Source: JAJZVS01 sp963708095 (GTDB taxonomy: Bacteria > Pseudomonadota > Alphaproteobacteria > Acetobacterales > Acetobacteraceae). From it: a stretch of DNA of 64,000 nucleotides. Under the pieces are notes generated by a model. That model saw nothing but the letters and a program-made list of their open reading frames with translations, did not search any database and was not told the DNA's origin. Each line of letters begins with the position of its first letter. Positions within the stretch are counted from its first letter, which is position 1. The DNA lies in the NCBI GenBank assembly GCA_963708095.1, contig OY970182.1:3596001-3660000 (forward strand), written 5' to 3'. A program made the translations under genes and the position numbers. Shown here piece after piece: positions 16,882-26,038 of the stretch.

Positions 16882-18969
16882 ATGCCCCAGCCCGTCGCTG
16901 CCCGACTTGCCGTCGATATCGGCGGCACTTTCACCGATCTCGCGCTGGAACACGACGGCCGGCAGATCACCGCCAAGGTGCTCACCACCCCCGCCGCGCC
17001 CGAACAGGCCGTGCTCACCGGCCTCGACCGCGTGCTCGCCGATGCGGGACTGGCGCCGGGGGCGCTCGATCTTGTCATCCACGGCACCACGCTTGCCACC
17101 AATGCGATCATCGAGCGCAAGGGCGCGCGCACCGCACTGCTGACGACCGAGGGCTTCCGCGACGTGCTCGCGATGCGCAACGAGAGCCGCTACGATCAGT
17201 ACGACCTCAACATCGTGCTGCCCGAACCGCTGGTCCCGCGCCATCTCCGTCTGCCGGTGCCGGAACGGCTGGACAACGAAGGCCAGGTGCTGCGCCCGCT
17301 CGACGAGGCCGCGCTGCACGACCTGATCCCCCTGCTACAGCGCGAACGGGTGGAGGCGATCGCGGTCGGCTATCTGCACGCCTTCGTCAATCCCGACCAC
17401 GAGCTGCGCACGCGCGACATTCTCGCCGCCGCGCTGCCCGACATCCCGGTGTCGCTCTCCTGCGAGGTCTCGCCGGAGATGCGCGAATGGGAGCGCTTCT
17501 CCACCACCGCCGCCAACGCCTACGTGCAACCGCTGATGGTGCGCTACCTGCGCCGCCTGGAAGCCGGGCTGCGCGCGCGCGGTGTGGCGGCGCCGCTGTT
17601 CCTGATGCTGTCGGGCGGCGGGCTGACCACGGTGGAAACCGCCTGCCGCTTTCCGATCCGCCTGGTGGAAAGCGGCCCGGCCGGGGGCGCGATTTTCGCT
17701 GCCGGGCTGGCGCGCGCGGCAGGGCTGGATCGCGTGGTCTCGTTCGACATGGGCGGCACCACGGCGAAAATCTGCCTGATCGACGACGGCGAGCCGCAGA
17801 CCTCCCGCAGTTTCGAGGTCGCCCGGATCGGGCGGTTCCGCAAAGGGTCGGGATTGCCGTTGCGCATCCCGGTCATCGAGATGGTGGAGATCGGCGCCGG
17901 CGGCGGCTCGCTCGCGCGGGTCGATGCGCTGGGGCGGATCGCGGTCGGGCCGGACAGCGCCGGTGCCGATCCGGGGCCGGCCTGCTACGGCCGGGGCGGC
18001 ACCGAGCCGGCAGTGACGGACGCCAACCTGTTGCTCGGCCGCTACGATCCCGCGCGCTTCGCCGGCGGCAGCCTGGCACTCGATGCCGATGCGGCGCGGG
18101 GCGCGATGGCCGCCTCGGTGGGCGGTCCGCTGGGGTTGACTCCGGAGCTGGGTGCGCTTGGCGTGATCGAGATGGTGGACGAGACCATGGCCAACGCCGC
18201 GCGGGTGCATGCGGTGGAATCCGGCACCTCGTTCGCGGGCCGGACGCTGATCGCCTTCGGCGGCGGCGGGCCGGTGCACGCCTGCCGGATTGCCGAGAAG
18301 CTCGGGGTCGCGCGGGTGCTGGTACCGCAAGGCGCGGGCGTGGGCAGCGCGATCGGCTTCCTGCGCGCGCCGGTGGCCTATGAGGTGGTGCGCAGCCTGT
18401 ATCAGCGCCTGTCCAGCTTCGACCCGATGGCGGTGACCGCGCTGCTGGAAGCGATGGCGGCGGAGGCGCAGGCGGTGGTGGCGGCGGGCAGCTTCGGCGC
18501 GCCGGCCTCGGAACGGCGGGTGGCGTTCATGCGCTACGTCGGCCAGGGGCACGAGATCCCAGTGCCGCTGCCGCCCGGCAAGCTGGGGGTGGAGTCGGTG
18601 GCCGTCATCCGCAGCGCCTACGACGCCGCCTACAGCCGGTTCTACGACCGCCCGGTGCCGGGCTCGGACGTGGAGATCATGAGCTACGCGGTGCTGGTGG
18701 CGACCGCGACCGCCCCGTCGCCCGTCGTGCCGCCGGCCCCGACGGCGGTCGCGGCGGCGCGTACGCAGCGCCGGCAGAAGGTGCGCGACACCACGACCGG
18801 CGCGGTCGCCGACTGGGCGGTGTACGAACGGACCGCCCTGGCCCCGGGCGCCCGGATCGCCGGCCCGGCGATCGTGGCCGAGGCCGAGACCTCCACCCTG
18901 ATCGGCCCAGGCTGGATCGCGACGGTGGCGACCTCCGGCTGGCTGGAACTGGCACGGGAGGCGGGTTGA
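16882..18969 (+). CDS. Hydantoinase/oxoprolinase family protein, HyuA-type subunit
   Basis: A 695-residue ATP-dependent amidohydrolase or carboxylase subunit of the HyuA/OplA-N/acetone-carboxylase-beta family. The N-terminal actin-like ATPase motif is DIGGTFTDLAL (14-24), then HGTTLATNAIIERKGA, the second phosphate-binding block FDMGGTTAKICL and the C-terminal FGGGGPVHA. Family members normally work with a HyuB-type partner encoded next door. Here no HyuB is present: a TonB receptor lies upstream on the other strand and ctaG follows downstream. Substrate (hydantoin, 5-oxoproline, acetone-like) is undetermined. Confidence 0.85.
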   Translation: MPQPVAARLAVDIGGTFTDLALEHDGRQITAKVLTTPAAPEQAVLTGLDRVLADAGLAPGALDLVIHGTTLATNAIIERKGARTALLTTEGFRDVLAMRNESRYDQYDLNIVLPEPLVPRHLRLPVPERLDNEGQVLRPLDEAALHDLIPLLQRERVEAIAVGYLHAFVNPDHELRTRDILAAALPDIPVSLSCEVSPEMREWERFSTTAANAYVQPLMVRYLRRLEAGLRARGVAAPLFLMLSGGGLTTVETACRFPIRLVESGPAGGAIFAAGLARAAGLDRVVSFDMGGTTAKICLIDDGEPQTSRSFEVARIGRFRKGSGLPLRIPVIEMVEIGAGGGSLARVDALGRIAVGPDSAGADPGPACYGRGGTEPAVTDANLLLGRYDPARFAGGSLALDADAARGAMAASVGGPLGLTPELGALGVIEMVDETMANAARVHAVESGTSFAGRTLIAFGGGGPVHACRIAEKLGVARVLVPQGAGVGSAIGFLRAPVAYEVVRSLYQRLSSFDPMAVTALLEAMAAEAQAVVAAGSFGAPASERRVAFMRYVGQGHEIPVPLPPGKLGVESVAVIRSAYDAAYSRFYDRPVPGSDVEIMSYAVLVATATAPSPVVPPAPTAVAAARTQRRQKVRDTTTGAVADWAVYERTALAPGARIAGPAIVAEAETSTLIGPGWIATVATSGWLELAREAG

Positions 18970-19145
18970 GCGCCGGCGCGTTCCGCGCGGCACGCGCCGG
19001 GGAACGCCCCGGGGAACGCGCCGGGTGATGAACTCGGTTTCACTTTCGACACTGGCGGCCGGCCGGTAAGACGCAGACCAAGCCCCCGATCACGTCTCGC
19101 GGGCAAATGGGCGTTACGCCCCGGTTTCGAACGGACCTCGCACGC

Positions 19146-20261
19146 ATGGACACCATCGCCGCCGCGGGTCGCCGGCTCGGCGACTGGCCTTTTCTCGCCG
19201 CGGCGCTGCTTGCCTGGGCGGTGATCGCGCTCGCCGCGGCGGCGCTGCCGGACAGCCCTGCGCTGCTGCACCGGGCCCCGTGGCAGGTCTGGCCGCTCGA
19301 CCCCGCCATCGCCGTACCGCTGATCCTGTGCGCCGCGGTCTACCTGCGCGGGGCGCGCCGGTCGGCGCCGGCGCCGTCGGCCGGGCGGCAGGCGGCATTC
19401 CTGGGGGCGATCGCGGCGCTGGCGCTCGCCCTGCAATCGCCGATCTTCAGCATGGCGCCGCGATCCTTCGCGCTCGACGCGGTGGCGCAGATGCTGTTGC
19501 GCACGATCGCCCCGGCGCTACTGGCGATGGCCGCACCGGTGGAGACCCTGGGACGCGGGCTGCGCGGGCGCGATGCGGCAAGGCCGAGCGGCATGCTCCG
19601 CCTGCTGCGGACGGTGGCGAACGGCCTGTCGCACCCGGTGCCCGCGACAGCGCTCTATGTCGGCACCGCCTATCTCTGGGCCTGGCCGGTGGCGCGCGAC
19701 GCCGCGCTGCTCGACCCGTGGATGCACGCGGCGATGGACCTGTCCTTCGTGCTCAGCGGGCTCGCCTTCTTCCGCGCGCTGTTCGACCTGCGGCCGGAGC
19801 CGGTGGGACCCACCATCGGCACAAGGCTGCTGATGGTGTGGGGGGCGGAGCTCGGCAACATCCTGCTCGGCTACTACCTGACCTACACCAGCCTGCCGCT
19901 CTACGGGGCCTATGCGGCGCACGGGCTGCTGTGGGGACTGACGCCGCTCGCCAACCAGATGTACGGCGGGCAGACGCTGTGGCTGTGCGACACCGCGATG
20001 ATCGGCGTGGCGGCGATGGTGGTGATCTTCCGCTGGGCGCGCGACGAGGACCGGCTGCGCGGCCCGCGCCTGCATCCCGGATCCGACCGGGCCGCCTGGC
20101 TCGCACGGCAGCGGGCGTCGAACCGGCGGGTGGTGCTGGGATTGCTCGGCTTCGTCGGCATGATCGTGGGGATCATGGGAACGAGCGTGGTGCTGTACGA
20201 AGTCACCTACCACCGCGCCGTGGCGCACCCGCCGGCGATATCGCAGAATCAAATTCCGTGA
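19146..20261 (+). CDS. ctaG: Cytochrome c oxidase assembly factor CtaG (caa3-type family)
   Basis: A 371-residue polytopic membrane protein with about eight to nine hydrophobic segments, of the caa3_CtaG family, which helps assemble the copper centres of terminal oxidases. Recognisable are SPIFSMAPRSFALDAVAQML and the following helix, plus VGPTIGTRLLMVWG. It is longer than many members, with an added final helix near residues 340-360. The ATG at 19146 is preferred because it starts the first helix region. Oxidase structural genes are not in the window. It lies upstream of tolC in the same orientation, 130 bases apart. Confidence 0.75.
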   Translation: MDTIAAAGRRLGDWPFLAAALLAWAVIALAAAALPDSPALLHRAPWQVWPLDPAIAVPLILCAAVYLRGARRSAPAPSAGRQAAFLGAIAALALALQSPIFSMAPRSFALDAVAQMLLRTIAPALLAMAAPVETLGRGLRGRDAARPSGMLRLLRTVANGLSHPVPATALYVGTAYLWAWPVARDAALLDPWMHAAMDLSFVLSGLAFFRALFDLRPEPVGPTIGTRLLMVWGAELGNILLGYYLTYTSLPLYGAYAAHGLLWGLTPLANQMYGGQTLWLCDTAMIGVAAMVVIFRWARDEDRLRGPRLHPGSDRAAWLARQRASNRRVVLGLLGFVGMIVGIMGTSVVLYEVTYHRAVAHPPAISQNQIP

Positions 20262-20391
20262 CCCAATGGCGGGGGAGCAAGGGCGGTCGTCGGCGCGGGG
20301 CGTCCGCCGTGCGGCCCGTCAGCGGGCGCTTGGCGTCGGCAGGGGCGATGTGGCACATGAGACGCGGATTGCTCGCAACGGGGACCACCGC

Positions 20392-21831
20392 ATGAGACTG
20401 AGTTCGGTGCTGATGTGTGGTTTCGCGGTATTGCTCGCCGCCCCGGCCGTCGCGCGCACGGCGCCGCCGGCCCCGGCCCCGGCTGCGCCGTCCGGGGTGC
20501 CGCAGACGCTCGATCAGGCGCTGGCTGCGACCTACCTGGAACAGCCCGTCCTGCAGGCCGAGCGTGCCAAGCTGCGTGCGACAGACGAGGACGTGCCGCA
20601 GGCGCTGGCCGGCTGGCGCCCCACCGTGGTGATCGCCGGCACCGCCGGTTACGGTGACGGGTTGTCGCGCGCCTACACGACGTTTCTCAACGGCTGGCAA
20701 AAGCTCCGGACCGACCGCGACGTCGCCACCGCCCAGGCCACCCTGACCCAGCCGCTCTATACCGGCGGGCGCACGACGGCCAACGTGCACCGCGCCAACG
20801 ACCTCGTAATGGCCGAGCGCGCCACCCTGATCGCGCAGGAGGAAACGAGCTTCGCCAACGCCGTCAACGCCTACGTCGGCGTGATCGAGACCAAGCAACT
20901 CCTCGCCCTCAACATCAACAACGAGCAGGTGCTGCGCCAGCAGCTGCGCGCCACCAACGATCAGTTCCAGGTGGGCGAGGTCACCCGCACCGACGTGGCG
21001 CAGGCGGAGGCCGCGCTGGCCGGCGCCGAGGCGCAGCGGGAGACGGCGGAGGGCAACCTGCAGACCGCGCGCGCCACGTACCTCCAGATCATCGGCTACG
21101 CGCCGCCCGAGGGGCTCGTGTCGCCGCAGCCGCTGTCGCTGCCGGTGCAGAGCGTGCAGGCGGCCACCGCCATGGCCGCGGCCAACAACCCGAACGTGGT
21201 CGCCGCGCAGTTCAACGACGCGGCGGCAAAGAATGCGGTCGCCGCCGCGATCGGCCAGTTGTTGCCGCAGCTCAGCCTGCAGGCGCAGGCATTTCAGGAC
21301 AACAACTCCGGCGCCCGCAGTTCGGACCTGAACGGTTACACCGCGCTGCTCAATTTGTCGGTGCCGTTGTACCAGGGCGGCTCGGAATACGCGACGGTGC
21401 GCCAGGCGCGGCAGACCGAGGAGCAGGAGGCACGGCTGGTGGCCGATGCGAGCCGCATCGCCGTCCAGGCCGCCGTCAATGCGTGGCAGACCTATGCCGC
21501 CGCCAGCGCCGCCGCCGCCAGCACGCGGCTTGCGGTGCGCGCCAACGAGATCGCCCTGGTCGGCGTCGAGCGTGAGCACCTGGTCGGCACTCGCACGACC
21601 CTCGACGTCTTGAATGCGCAGCAGGCGCTGCTCAATTCGCGGGTGACCTTGGTGCAGAACCTCGCCAGCCTGGTCACCGCCTCCTACGCCGTGGCCTCGG
21701 CGGTCGGGCGGCTGACGGCACGCGACCTGCATCTTCAGGTGCCGCTTTACGACGAAACAGCTTATTATGATGCGGTACGCAACCGCTGGTTCGGCCTCGG
21801 CGACCCTGGTCCGCACCAGCCGGGGCGTTGA
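20392..21831 (+). CDS. tolC: TolC family outer-membrane efflux protein
   Basis: A 479-residue outer-membrane channel with a signal peptide (MRLSSVLMCGFAVLLAAPAV). It shows the two OEP repeats: the first with QPLYTGGRT and coiled-coil helices to about residue 230, the second with VPLYQGGSEYATVRQAR and NSRVTLVQNLASLVTASYAV. It forms the exit duct for type I secretion or RND pumps. The ATG at 20392 begins the signal peptide; upstream in-frame codons are not signal-like. It is followed 37 bases later by popZ, a pairing usual in alphaproteobacteria, but the Pcm-like gene that usually precedes it is elsewhere. Confidence 0.9.
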   Translation: MRLSSVLMCGFAVLLAAPAVARTAPPAPAPAAPSGVPQTLDQALAATYLEQPVLQAERAKLRATDEDVPQALAGWRPTVVIAGTAGYGDGLSRAYTTFLNGWQKLRTDRDVATAQATLTQPLYTGGRTTANVHRANDLVMAERATLIAQEETSFANAVNAYVGVIETKQLLALNINNEQVLRQQLRATNDQFQVGEVTRTDVAQAEAALAGAEAQRETAEGNLQTARATYLQIIGYAPPEGLVSPQPLSLPVQSVQAATAMAAANNPNVVAAQFNDAAAKNAVAAAIGQLLPQLSLQAQAFQDNNSGARSSDLNGYTALLNLSVPLYQGGSEYATVRQARQTEEQEARLVADASRIAVQAAVNAWQTYAAASAAAASTRLAVRANEIALVGVEREHLVGTRTTLDVLNAQQALLNSRVTLVQNLASLVTASYAVASAVGRLTARDLHLQVPLYDETAYYDAVRNRWFGLGDPGPHQPGR

Positions 21832-21868
21832 GCACCGGCCCGGGCGCGCGAGAGCGAAGGATTGACAA

Positions 21869-22453
21869 TTGAGCGGATCCAGCAAGCCCGAAGCCTCCCC
21901 CCCCGCCGCCGGCGACCCGTCGATGGAGGATATTCTTGCCTCGATCCGCCGGATCCTGAGCGAGGAGGAGACCCCTCCGGCGACCGAGACGGCGCCCGTC
22001 GCCGGCACGGATACGGATGTGCTCGTCCTCGATGAGTCCATGCTGGCGCCGACCGAACCCCGACCGACCGAATCCCACTCGGTCGAATTCCAGACCGCGG
22101 AGCCCGCGGCCATCGAACCTCGGGCGGCCGAACCCGCCTCCCTGCCGGCCGCCGATGCGGCGGAGGCCGCAGCCGAGACACCTCTTGCCGTTCCGTCGTC
22201 GGCCGAATCGGCCGGCGGCCTTGTGGCGCCGGAGGCGGCTGCCGCCGCCGCCGCCTCGGTTGCCGGCCTGCTGCGCACCCTCGCCTCCGACCGCGCGTTG
22301 CAGGTGCGTACCGGCGGGCCGACGATCGAGGACATCGTGCGCCAGACCTTGCGCCCGTTGCTCAAGGAGTGGCTGGATGCCTACCTGCCGGAGCTGGTGG
22401 AACGCTTGGTGCGTGCCGAGATCGAACGAGTGGTGAACCGGGCGATTCCCTGA
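21869..22453 (+). CDS. popZ: Polar organizing protein PopZ (DUF2497)
   Basis: A 194-residue protein with the PopZ plan: a short conserved N-terminal helix SMEDILASIRRILSEEE (18-34), a long acidic Pro/Ala/Glu linker, and a conserved C-terminal oligomerisation region from TIEDIVRQTLRPLLKEWLD to the end. In Caulobacter it anchors the chromosome origin at the pole. The start is a TTG at 21869, supported by GAAGG about ten bases upstream; no ATG is available before the conserved helix. valS often follows this gene in relatives; here an IS630 element does. Confidence 0.88.
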   Translation: MSGSSKPEASPPAAGDPSMEDILASIRRILSEEETPPATETAPVAGTDTDVLVLDESMLAPTEPRPTESHSVEFQTAEPAAIEPRAAEPASLPAADAAEAAAETPLAVPSSAESAGGLVAPEAAAAAAASVAGLLRTLASDRALQVRTGGPTIEDIVRQTLRPLLKEWLDAYLPELVERLVRAEIERVVNRAIP

Positions 22454-22482
22454 TACCGGCGGCCTCTTCGGCCGGCCGGTAT
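22453..22482 (+). terminator. GC-rich hairpin immediately after popZ, possible terminator
   Basis: The arms ATACCGGC and GCCGGTAT, with an inner GGCC/GGCC extension and a TCTTC loop, start at the popZ stop codon. No T-run follows, so it is an uncertain intrinsic terminator; it may instead protect the mRNA 3' end. Confidence 0.4.
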
Positions 22483-22575
22483 CGCGCATGGGGTTGGCGG
22501 GGCGGCCATGCGCAAAATCAAGGACATACCAGCGGCCAGGTGGACGCCGGACGAGTCATCGGCCGGGGCCGCTGG

Positions 22576-23714
22576 TATACCCCTTTGCTCAGGGATTCTG
22601 GCCTCTCGGTTTGCCCACGAAGTGGAAATTCCGGGAGATCAGAGAGGCGATCTCGGAGCGATAGGCGCCGATGTTGTTGAAGAACCGGTCGATCGCGGCC
22701 CTGAAGTGGGCCAGGGTCGGATAGTGCTCGTTCCATAGGGTCTTCTTCTTGAAGAACCACCACAGCCGTTCGATTAGATTGAGGTTGGGTGCGTAGGGCG
22801 GCAGGTAGGTCAGTCTGATGCGGCAGTCGTCGCAGGCGAGATACGCCTTGATCGCCGCCGAGTGGTTGTAGCTTGCATTGTCCAGCACGACGTCGATGGC
22901 ACTGGCAGCAGGATGACGGGCCGCCAACGTGTCGAACAGGTCGATCATCGCCCCGCTCGTGATCTTCTCTGCCTCGCGCTTCACTACCTCTCGGTCAGGC
23001 CAGCTCAGCGCACCATTGATATTGACGTTGACACGACCGTGATTGCTTTTCAGCTCCCGTGTCGTCCCGCGCTTGATCCAGCCGAACGCCGGATGCCCGG
23101 TATAGGCGGGATGCGTGCCATCGACGAAATACAACGGCCGGCGCGGTCCGGCCGCCGCCATCAGAGGGGCCAGCGTCTGCTCTACGAACGTCCGCTGCAC
23201 CGTCGCATCCGCCTTGGCGGGAACGCACTTCGGCTTCTTGTAGACGAAGTCCAGCCGCTTCAGCAGCTTGGTCATCGCATTCGGCGTATAGACGCTCCCG
23301 AACCGCGCTTGCACGAAGCCGCATACCTCCTTCGCGGTCATATACAAGCGCTCGGTCAGCTCGGCCGTCAGCGCGGCGCGCTGCTCGGCCGTCAGTTCCG
23401 GCTCCTGGCCGGTGTAAGAGAGCCGCTCCAGCCCGGCGATCCCGCAAGTCGCGTGGAGCCGGCGATGCTCACGCACCGTCTCGGCGTCGATGTAGAGCGC
23501 TTCCGCGATCCGCTCCGCCGTCCAGCCGTCGTCCAGCAGCAGCAGCACGTTCAGCCGCCGATGCACCGCACTGTTCATCTGCCGGCGCATCAGCCGCAGC
23601 AGGTGCCCCCGATCCTCAGCGCTCAGAACCAATCCCGACATGGGGGCAGCGAATTGTACCGCCCCGCGTCGGTGCAAGTGAAATCTGGCCGGGTTCCCTC
23701 GGATTCGAGGTATA
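22576..23714. mobile_element. IS630-family insertion sequence, complete
   Basis: A 1.14-kb element bounded by imperfect 28-bp inverted repeats: 22576-22603 and 23687-23714, each beginning TATACC and ending GGCC on the inward reading (18 of 28 positions match). Both outer ends are TA, as expected from the TA-target duplication of IS630/mariner elements. It carries a single intact transposase gene on the minus strand and sits just downstream of popZ. Confidence 0.85.
22589..23641 (-). CDS. IS630-family transposase
   Basis: A 350-residue DDE transposase. The N-terminal winged-helix DNA-binding part is about residues 8-135. The catalytic triad is D174 (in YFVDGTH), D254 (in VVLDNASYNH) and E291 (in LIERLWW), with the spacing of the IS630/Tc1 superfamily. 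The ATG at 23641 (MSGLVLS) is chosen because it lies inside the element; the longer open frame would begin outside the right inverted repeat. No internal stop or frameshift is visible, so it may be active. Confidence 0.92.
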   Translation of the reverse strand: MSGLVLSAEDRGHLLRLMRRQMNSAVHRRLNVLLLLDDGWTAERIAEALYIDAETVREHRRLHATCGIAGLERLSYTGQEPELTAEQRAALTAELTERLYMTAKEVCGFVQARFGSVYTPNAMTKLLKRLDFVYKKPKCVPAKADATVQRTFVEQTLAPLMAAAGPRRPLYFVDGTHPAYTGHPAFGWIKRGTTRELKSNHGRVNVNINGALSWPDREVVKREAEKITSGAMIDLFDTLAARHPAASAIDVVLDNASYNHSAAIKAYLACDDCRIRLTYLPPYAPNLNLIERLWWFFKKKTLWNEHYPTLAHFRAAIDRFFNNIGAYRSEIASLISRNFHFVGKPRGQNP

Positions 23715-23807
23715 TGAGACGCCCGGGGGCTCGCGGCGCACCGCTCCGGCCCTCGCAGGGCGCCGGATGTGACCTGCATTCCTGGTGCCGGCGCGCCGGC
23801 ACAAGTG

Positions 23808-24380
23808 TCAGGCCCGGCGGTGCAGGACGCAGAGCAGGGTGAACAACCGCCGGGCGGTGGCGAAGTCGATGGCGATCTTGCCGGCGAGCCGGGCCATCAG
23901 GAGCCGCGCACCTTCATCGTGCAGGCCGCGCCGGCCCATGTCGATCGCCTGGATACGCGCCTCCCGCCCCTCCGCCATCGCTTTGGCGTAGCTTTCGACC
24001 ACGAGGTCGTAGTCCTTCATCAAGGCGCGGAACGGCCCGAGCGCGAGGCCGACGCCAACCAGCGGCGCGTCGTCCGGACCGCGGATGTCGAACGCCAGCT
24101 TCCCGTCCTGCACCGCGAGGTACAACACGAACGGTCCGGCCGGGGTGGGCAGACGCGCGCCGGCGGGGGGGATCGGGACGAAACGGTTTTCCGCCGCGAG
24201 ATCGGCCACCGCCTGCGCCCGGTCGGCTTCCTGGAGCGGGGACAGGCGGGTCATCGCCTCACCGGCCAGCACCACGCGGATCAACCGGTGTTCCGCTATC
24301 GCCGATCCAGGGGCAGGCTGAGCCGCCCCCGATCGCGCGGGCACGGTATGCGGTGGCGGCTCGGCGGGCCCTTCGGTCAT
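23808..24380 (-). CDS. UPF0262 family protein
   Basis: A 190-residue member of UPF0262, a family essentially confined to alphaproteobacteria and without a known activity. Diagnostic are ENRFVP, LVVESYAKAM, QAIDMGRRGLHDEG and the end KIAIDFATARRLFTLLCVLH. The N-terminal ~25 residues are an extra Pro/Ala-rich lead. Its ATG overlaps the stop of the upstream DUF983 gene (ATGA), so they are coupled. In relatives this family often lies near hisD; that is not so here. Confidence 0.85.
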   Translation of the reverse strand: MTEGPAEPPPHTVPARSGAAQPAPGSAIAEHRLIRVVLAGEAMTRLSPLQEADRAQAVADLAAENRFVPIPPAGARLPTPAGPFVLYLAVQDGKLAFDIRGPDDAPLVGVGLALGPFRALMKDYDLVVESYAKAMAEGREARIQAIDMGRRGLHDEGARLLMARLAGKIAIDFATARRLFTLLCVLHRRA

Positions 24381-24865
24381 CCCGGGGCGGGGCTCGGCTT
24401 CAGCAGCCCCATGGTGAGCATCAGCCCCACGGTACCGCCCTTGACCGGGCGCAGCAGGCCGAGCGCGAGCACGAGCGTGAGCGGGACGAAGATGGCCGAT
24501 AGTTCCCAGGTGGGCGGGTTGCTCACGCGCTGCATGACCAGCATCAGCGGGATCACGATGTGGCCGACCAGCAGGATGGTGAAGTAGGGCGGCGCGTCGT
24601 CGGCGCGCGCGAGGCCCAGCGGCGCGCCGCAGCGGCGGCATTCCGGCGCGACCTTGAGGTAGCCGTTGAACAGGTGCCGTTCTCCGCAAGCCGGGCAGTG
24701 CCCCAGCAGGCCGCGGCCGATCGCCGTGGCGAGCGGCGGCACCGGCCAGGCCGGCGTCGGCGGGACGACATCGGAAGGCCAATGGGACGGGGTCATGGGA
24801 GGTTCTTTCACGCCGGGGAAGCCGGTGCCGATCTGGGCATAGCCCAGGGGCCGAATGGCCTCCAT
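24377..24865 (-). CDS. DUF983 family membrane protein
   Basis: A 162-residue DUF983 protein: a zinc-ribbon-like N-terminal part with two CxxC pairs (CPACG and CRRCG, separated by HLFNGYLK), followed by two hydrophobic segments. DUF983 genes are sometimes near cytochrome oxidase genes, but the role is unproven. I chose the ATG at 24865 because GGAG lies about 11 bases upstream; an internal ATG at 24796 (MTPSHWPSD) is a possible shorter start but lacks a ribosome site. It is coupled to UPF0262 by a four-base overlap. Confidence 0.8.
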   Translation of the reverse strand: MEAIRPLGYAQIGTGFPGVKEPPMTPSHWPSDVVPPTPAWPVPPLATAIGRGLLGHCPACGERHLFNGYLKVAPECRRCGAPLGLARADDAPPYFTILLVGHIVIPLMLVMQRVSNPPTWELSAIFVPLTLVLALGLLRPVKGGTVGLMLTMGLLKPSPAPG

Positions 24866-24928
24866 ATCGAAATGCTCCGGCGCTGCGCCAGGGGCGCCGC
24901 CTGCGCTACCTTGGGCGCACGGCGCAGA

Positions 24929-25978
24929 TCAGGTCCGCGCCCCGCCGATGGGCCGGGGCGTCGCGGCGCGCCACCCCGGAATGAGCTGCCGCGGCAGGCT
25001 GCGCGCGCCCGCGGTGTCGGAGGCGCGAGGCCGATCCGCCACCGCCCGGGGGCCGGCCGCACCCAGCGCGCCGCGAATGTACCCGAGCGCGTAGGCCAGC
25101 CGCCAGCGCCATGCCAGCAGGCGGGTGCTGGAGCGTGGGATCAGCACGGCCGGCGCGCAGATCGCGGCCACCGCGAGTCGCCGAGGTAGTTCCCGCCACA
25201 CCGCCCCGCCGTCGCCGAGCAGCCGGCGGGTCAGCACCGCGGATACGCCCTGCCAGTGCAGCCGGGCGAGCAGCCACCCCGGGGTGAGCCGGGTCGCCGC
25301 GATGCGATGGTGCACCACCAGCCGCGCATCGTAGCGCGCCGGGTGCCCGGCCGCTTGCAAGCGCCGGGCGAGGTGTACTTCCTCATCGGACAGCAGCATG
25401 GCGCCCCGCCGGCCGATTGCCGGGCAGAAGCCGCCGGTGGCGCGGAGGGCGGCCACGTCCACGATCAGATTGGCGCCGCAGGGTTCCAGGCCGGGGAACA
25501 GGCCGGCGCTGAAATACTCGCCCGCGCCCGGCGCCTCCACGATCGACAGCACGCCGCGCAGCCGGGTCGGCCACCAGGCGGGCAGCGGCATCTCCCACAC
25601 CGGCAGCACGCGCCCGCCGAGCAGGGCCGGCGTCGGCCCGCTGTTGGCGAGCGCGGCGAGCGCCAGGGCCGCCCAGTCCGGCGTCGGTACCGCGTCGTCA
25701 TCCAGATAGGCGATCCAGGGTGCCCGCGCTGCCGCCGCGCCAGCGTTGCGCGCCAGGCTGAGGCCGGGAACCTCGAGCCGGATCAGCCGCGCCGCGCCGT
25801 ACCCCGTCACCAGCCGCGCCAGCGCCGCCGCCTGCGCGGGGGCCGAGGCGCTGTCGATCACCAGGATTTCCCACCGCTCCGCCGGCAAGGTCTGCATCCG
25901 CAGGCTATCGAGACAGAGGCGCACGTCCTCCGGCCGATTATGCGTGCAGATGCAGACGCTGAGTTCGGGCCCCGGCAT
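24929..25978 (-). CDS. Glycosyltransferase family 2 protein
   Basis: A 349-residue GT-A fold glycosyltransferase. The nucleotide-sugar site begins LSVCICTHNRPEDV (6-19), the metal-binding DDD is at 93-95 in AYLDDDAVP, and a catalytic-base-like DEE follows near residue 200 (LLSDEEVHLARRL). The last 40 residues are Arg/Pro-rich. I see no signal or clear membrane anchor, though a hydrophobic stretch near 268-281 could associate with the membrane. It lies just downstream of UDP-glucose dehydrogenase on the same strand, consistent with polysaccharide synthesis. Confidence 0.85.
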   Translation of the reverse strand: MPGPELSVCICTHNRPEDVRLCLDSLRMQTLPAERWEILVIDSASAPAQAAALARLVTGYGAARLIRLEVPGLSLARNAGAAAARAPWIAYLDDDAVPTPDWAALALAALANSGPTPALLGGRVLPVWEMPLPAWWPTRLRGVLSIVEAPGAGEYFSAGLFPGLEPCGANLIVDVAALRATGGFCPAIGRRGAMLLSDEEVHLARRLQAAGHPARYDARLVVHHRIAATRLTPGWLLARLHWQGVSAVLTRRLLGDGGAVWRELPRRLAVAAICAPAVLIPRSSTRLLAWRWRLAYALGYIRGALGAAGPRAVADRPRASDTAGARSLPRQLIPGWRAATPRPIGGART

Positions 25979-26038
25979 GCCCCGTGGGGATAGAGCGCCG
26001 GGGTTGCCGAATGGTTAGCGCATGGGGCGGGGCACCCG

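Noticed and set aside
22508..22738. A short frame starting MRKIKDIPAARW just before the IS630 element
   Set aside because: It reads into the inverted repeat and the IS; the pre-IS part is only about 23 codons without a convincing match, so I note it only as a possible interrupted gene.
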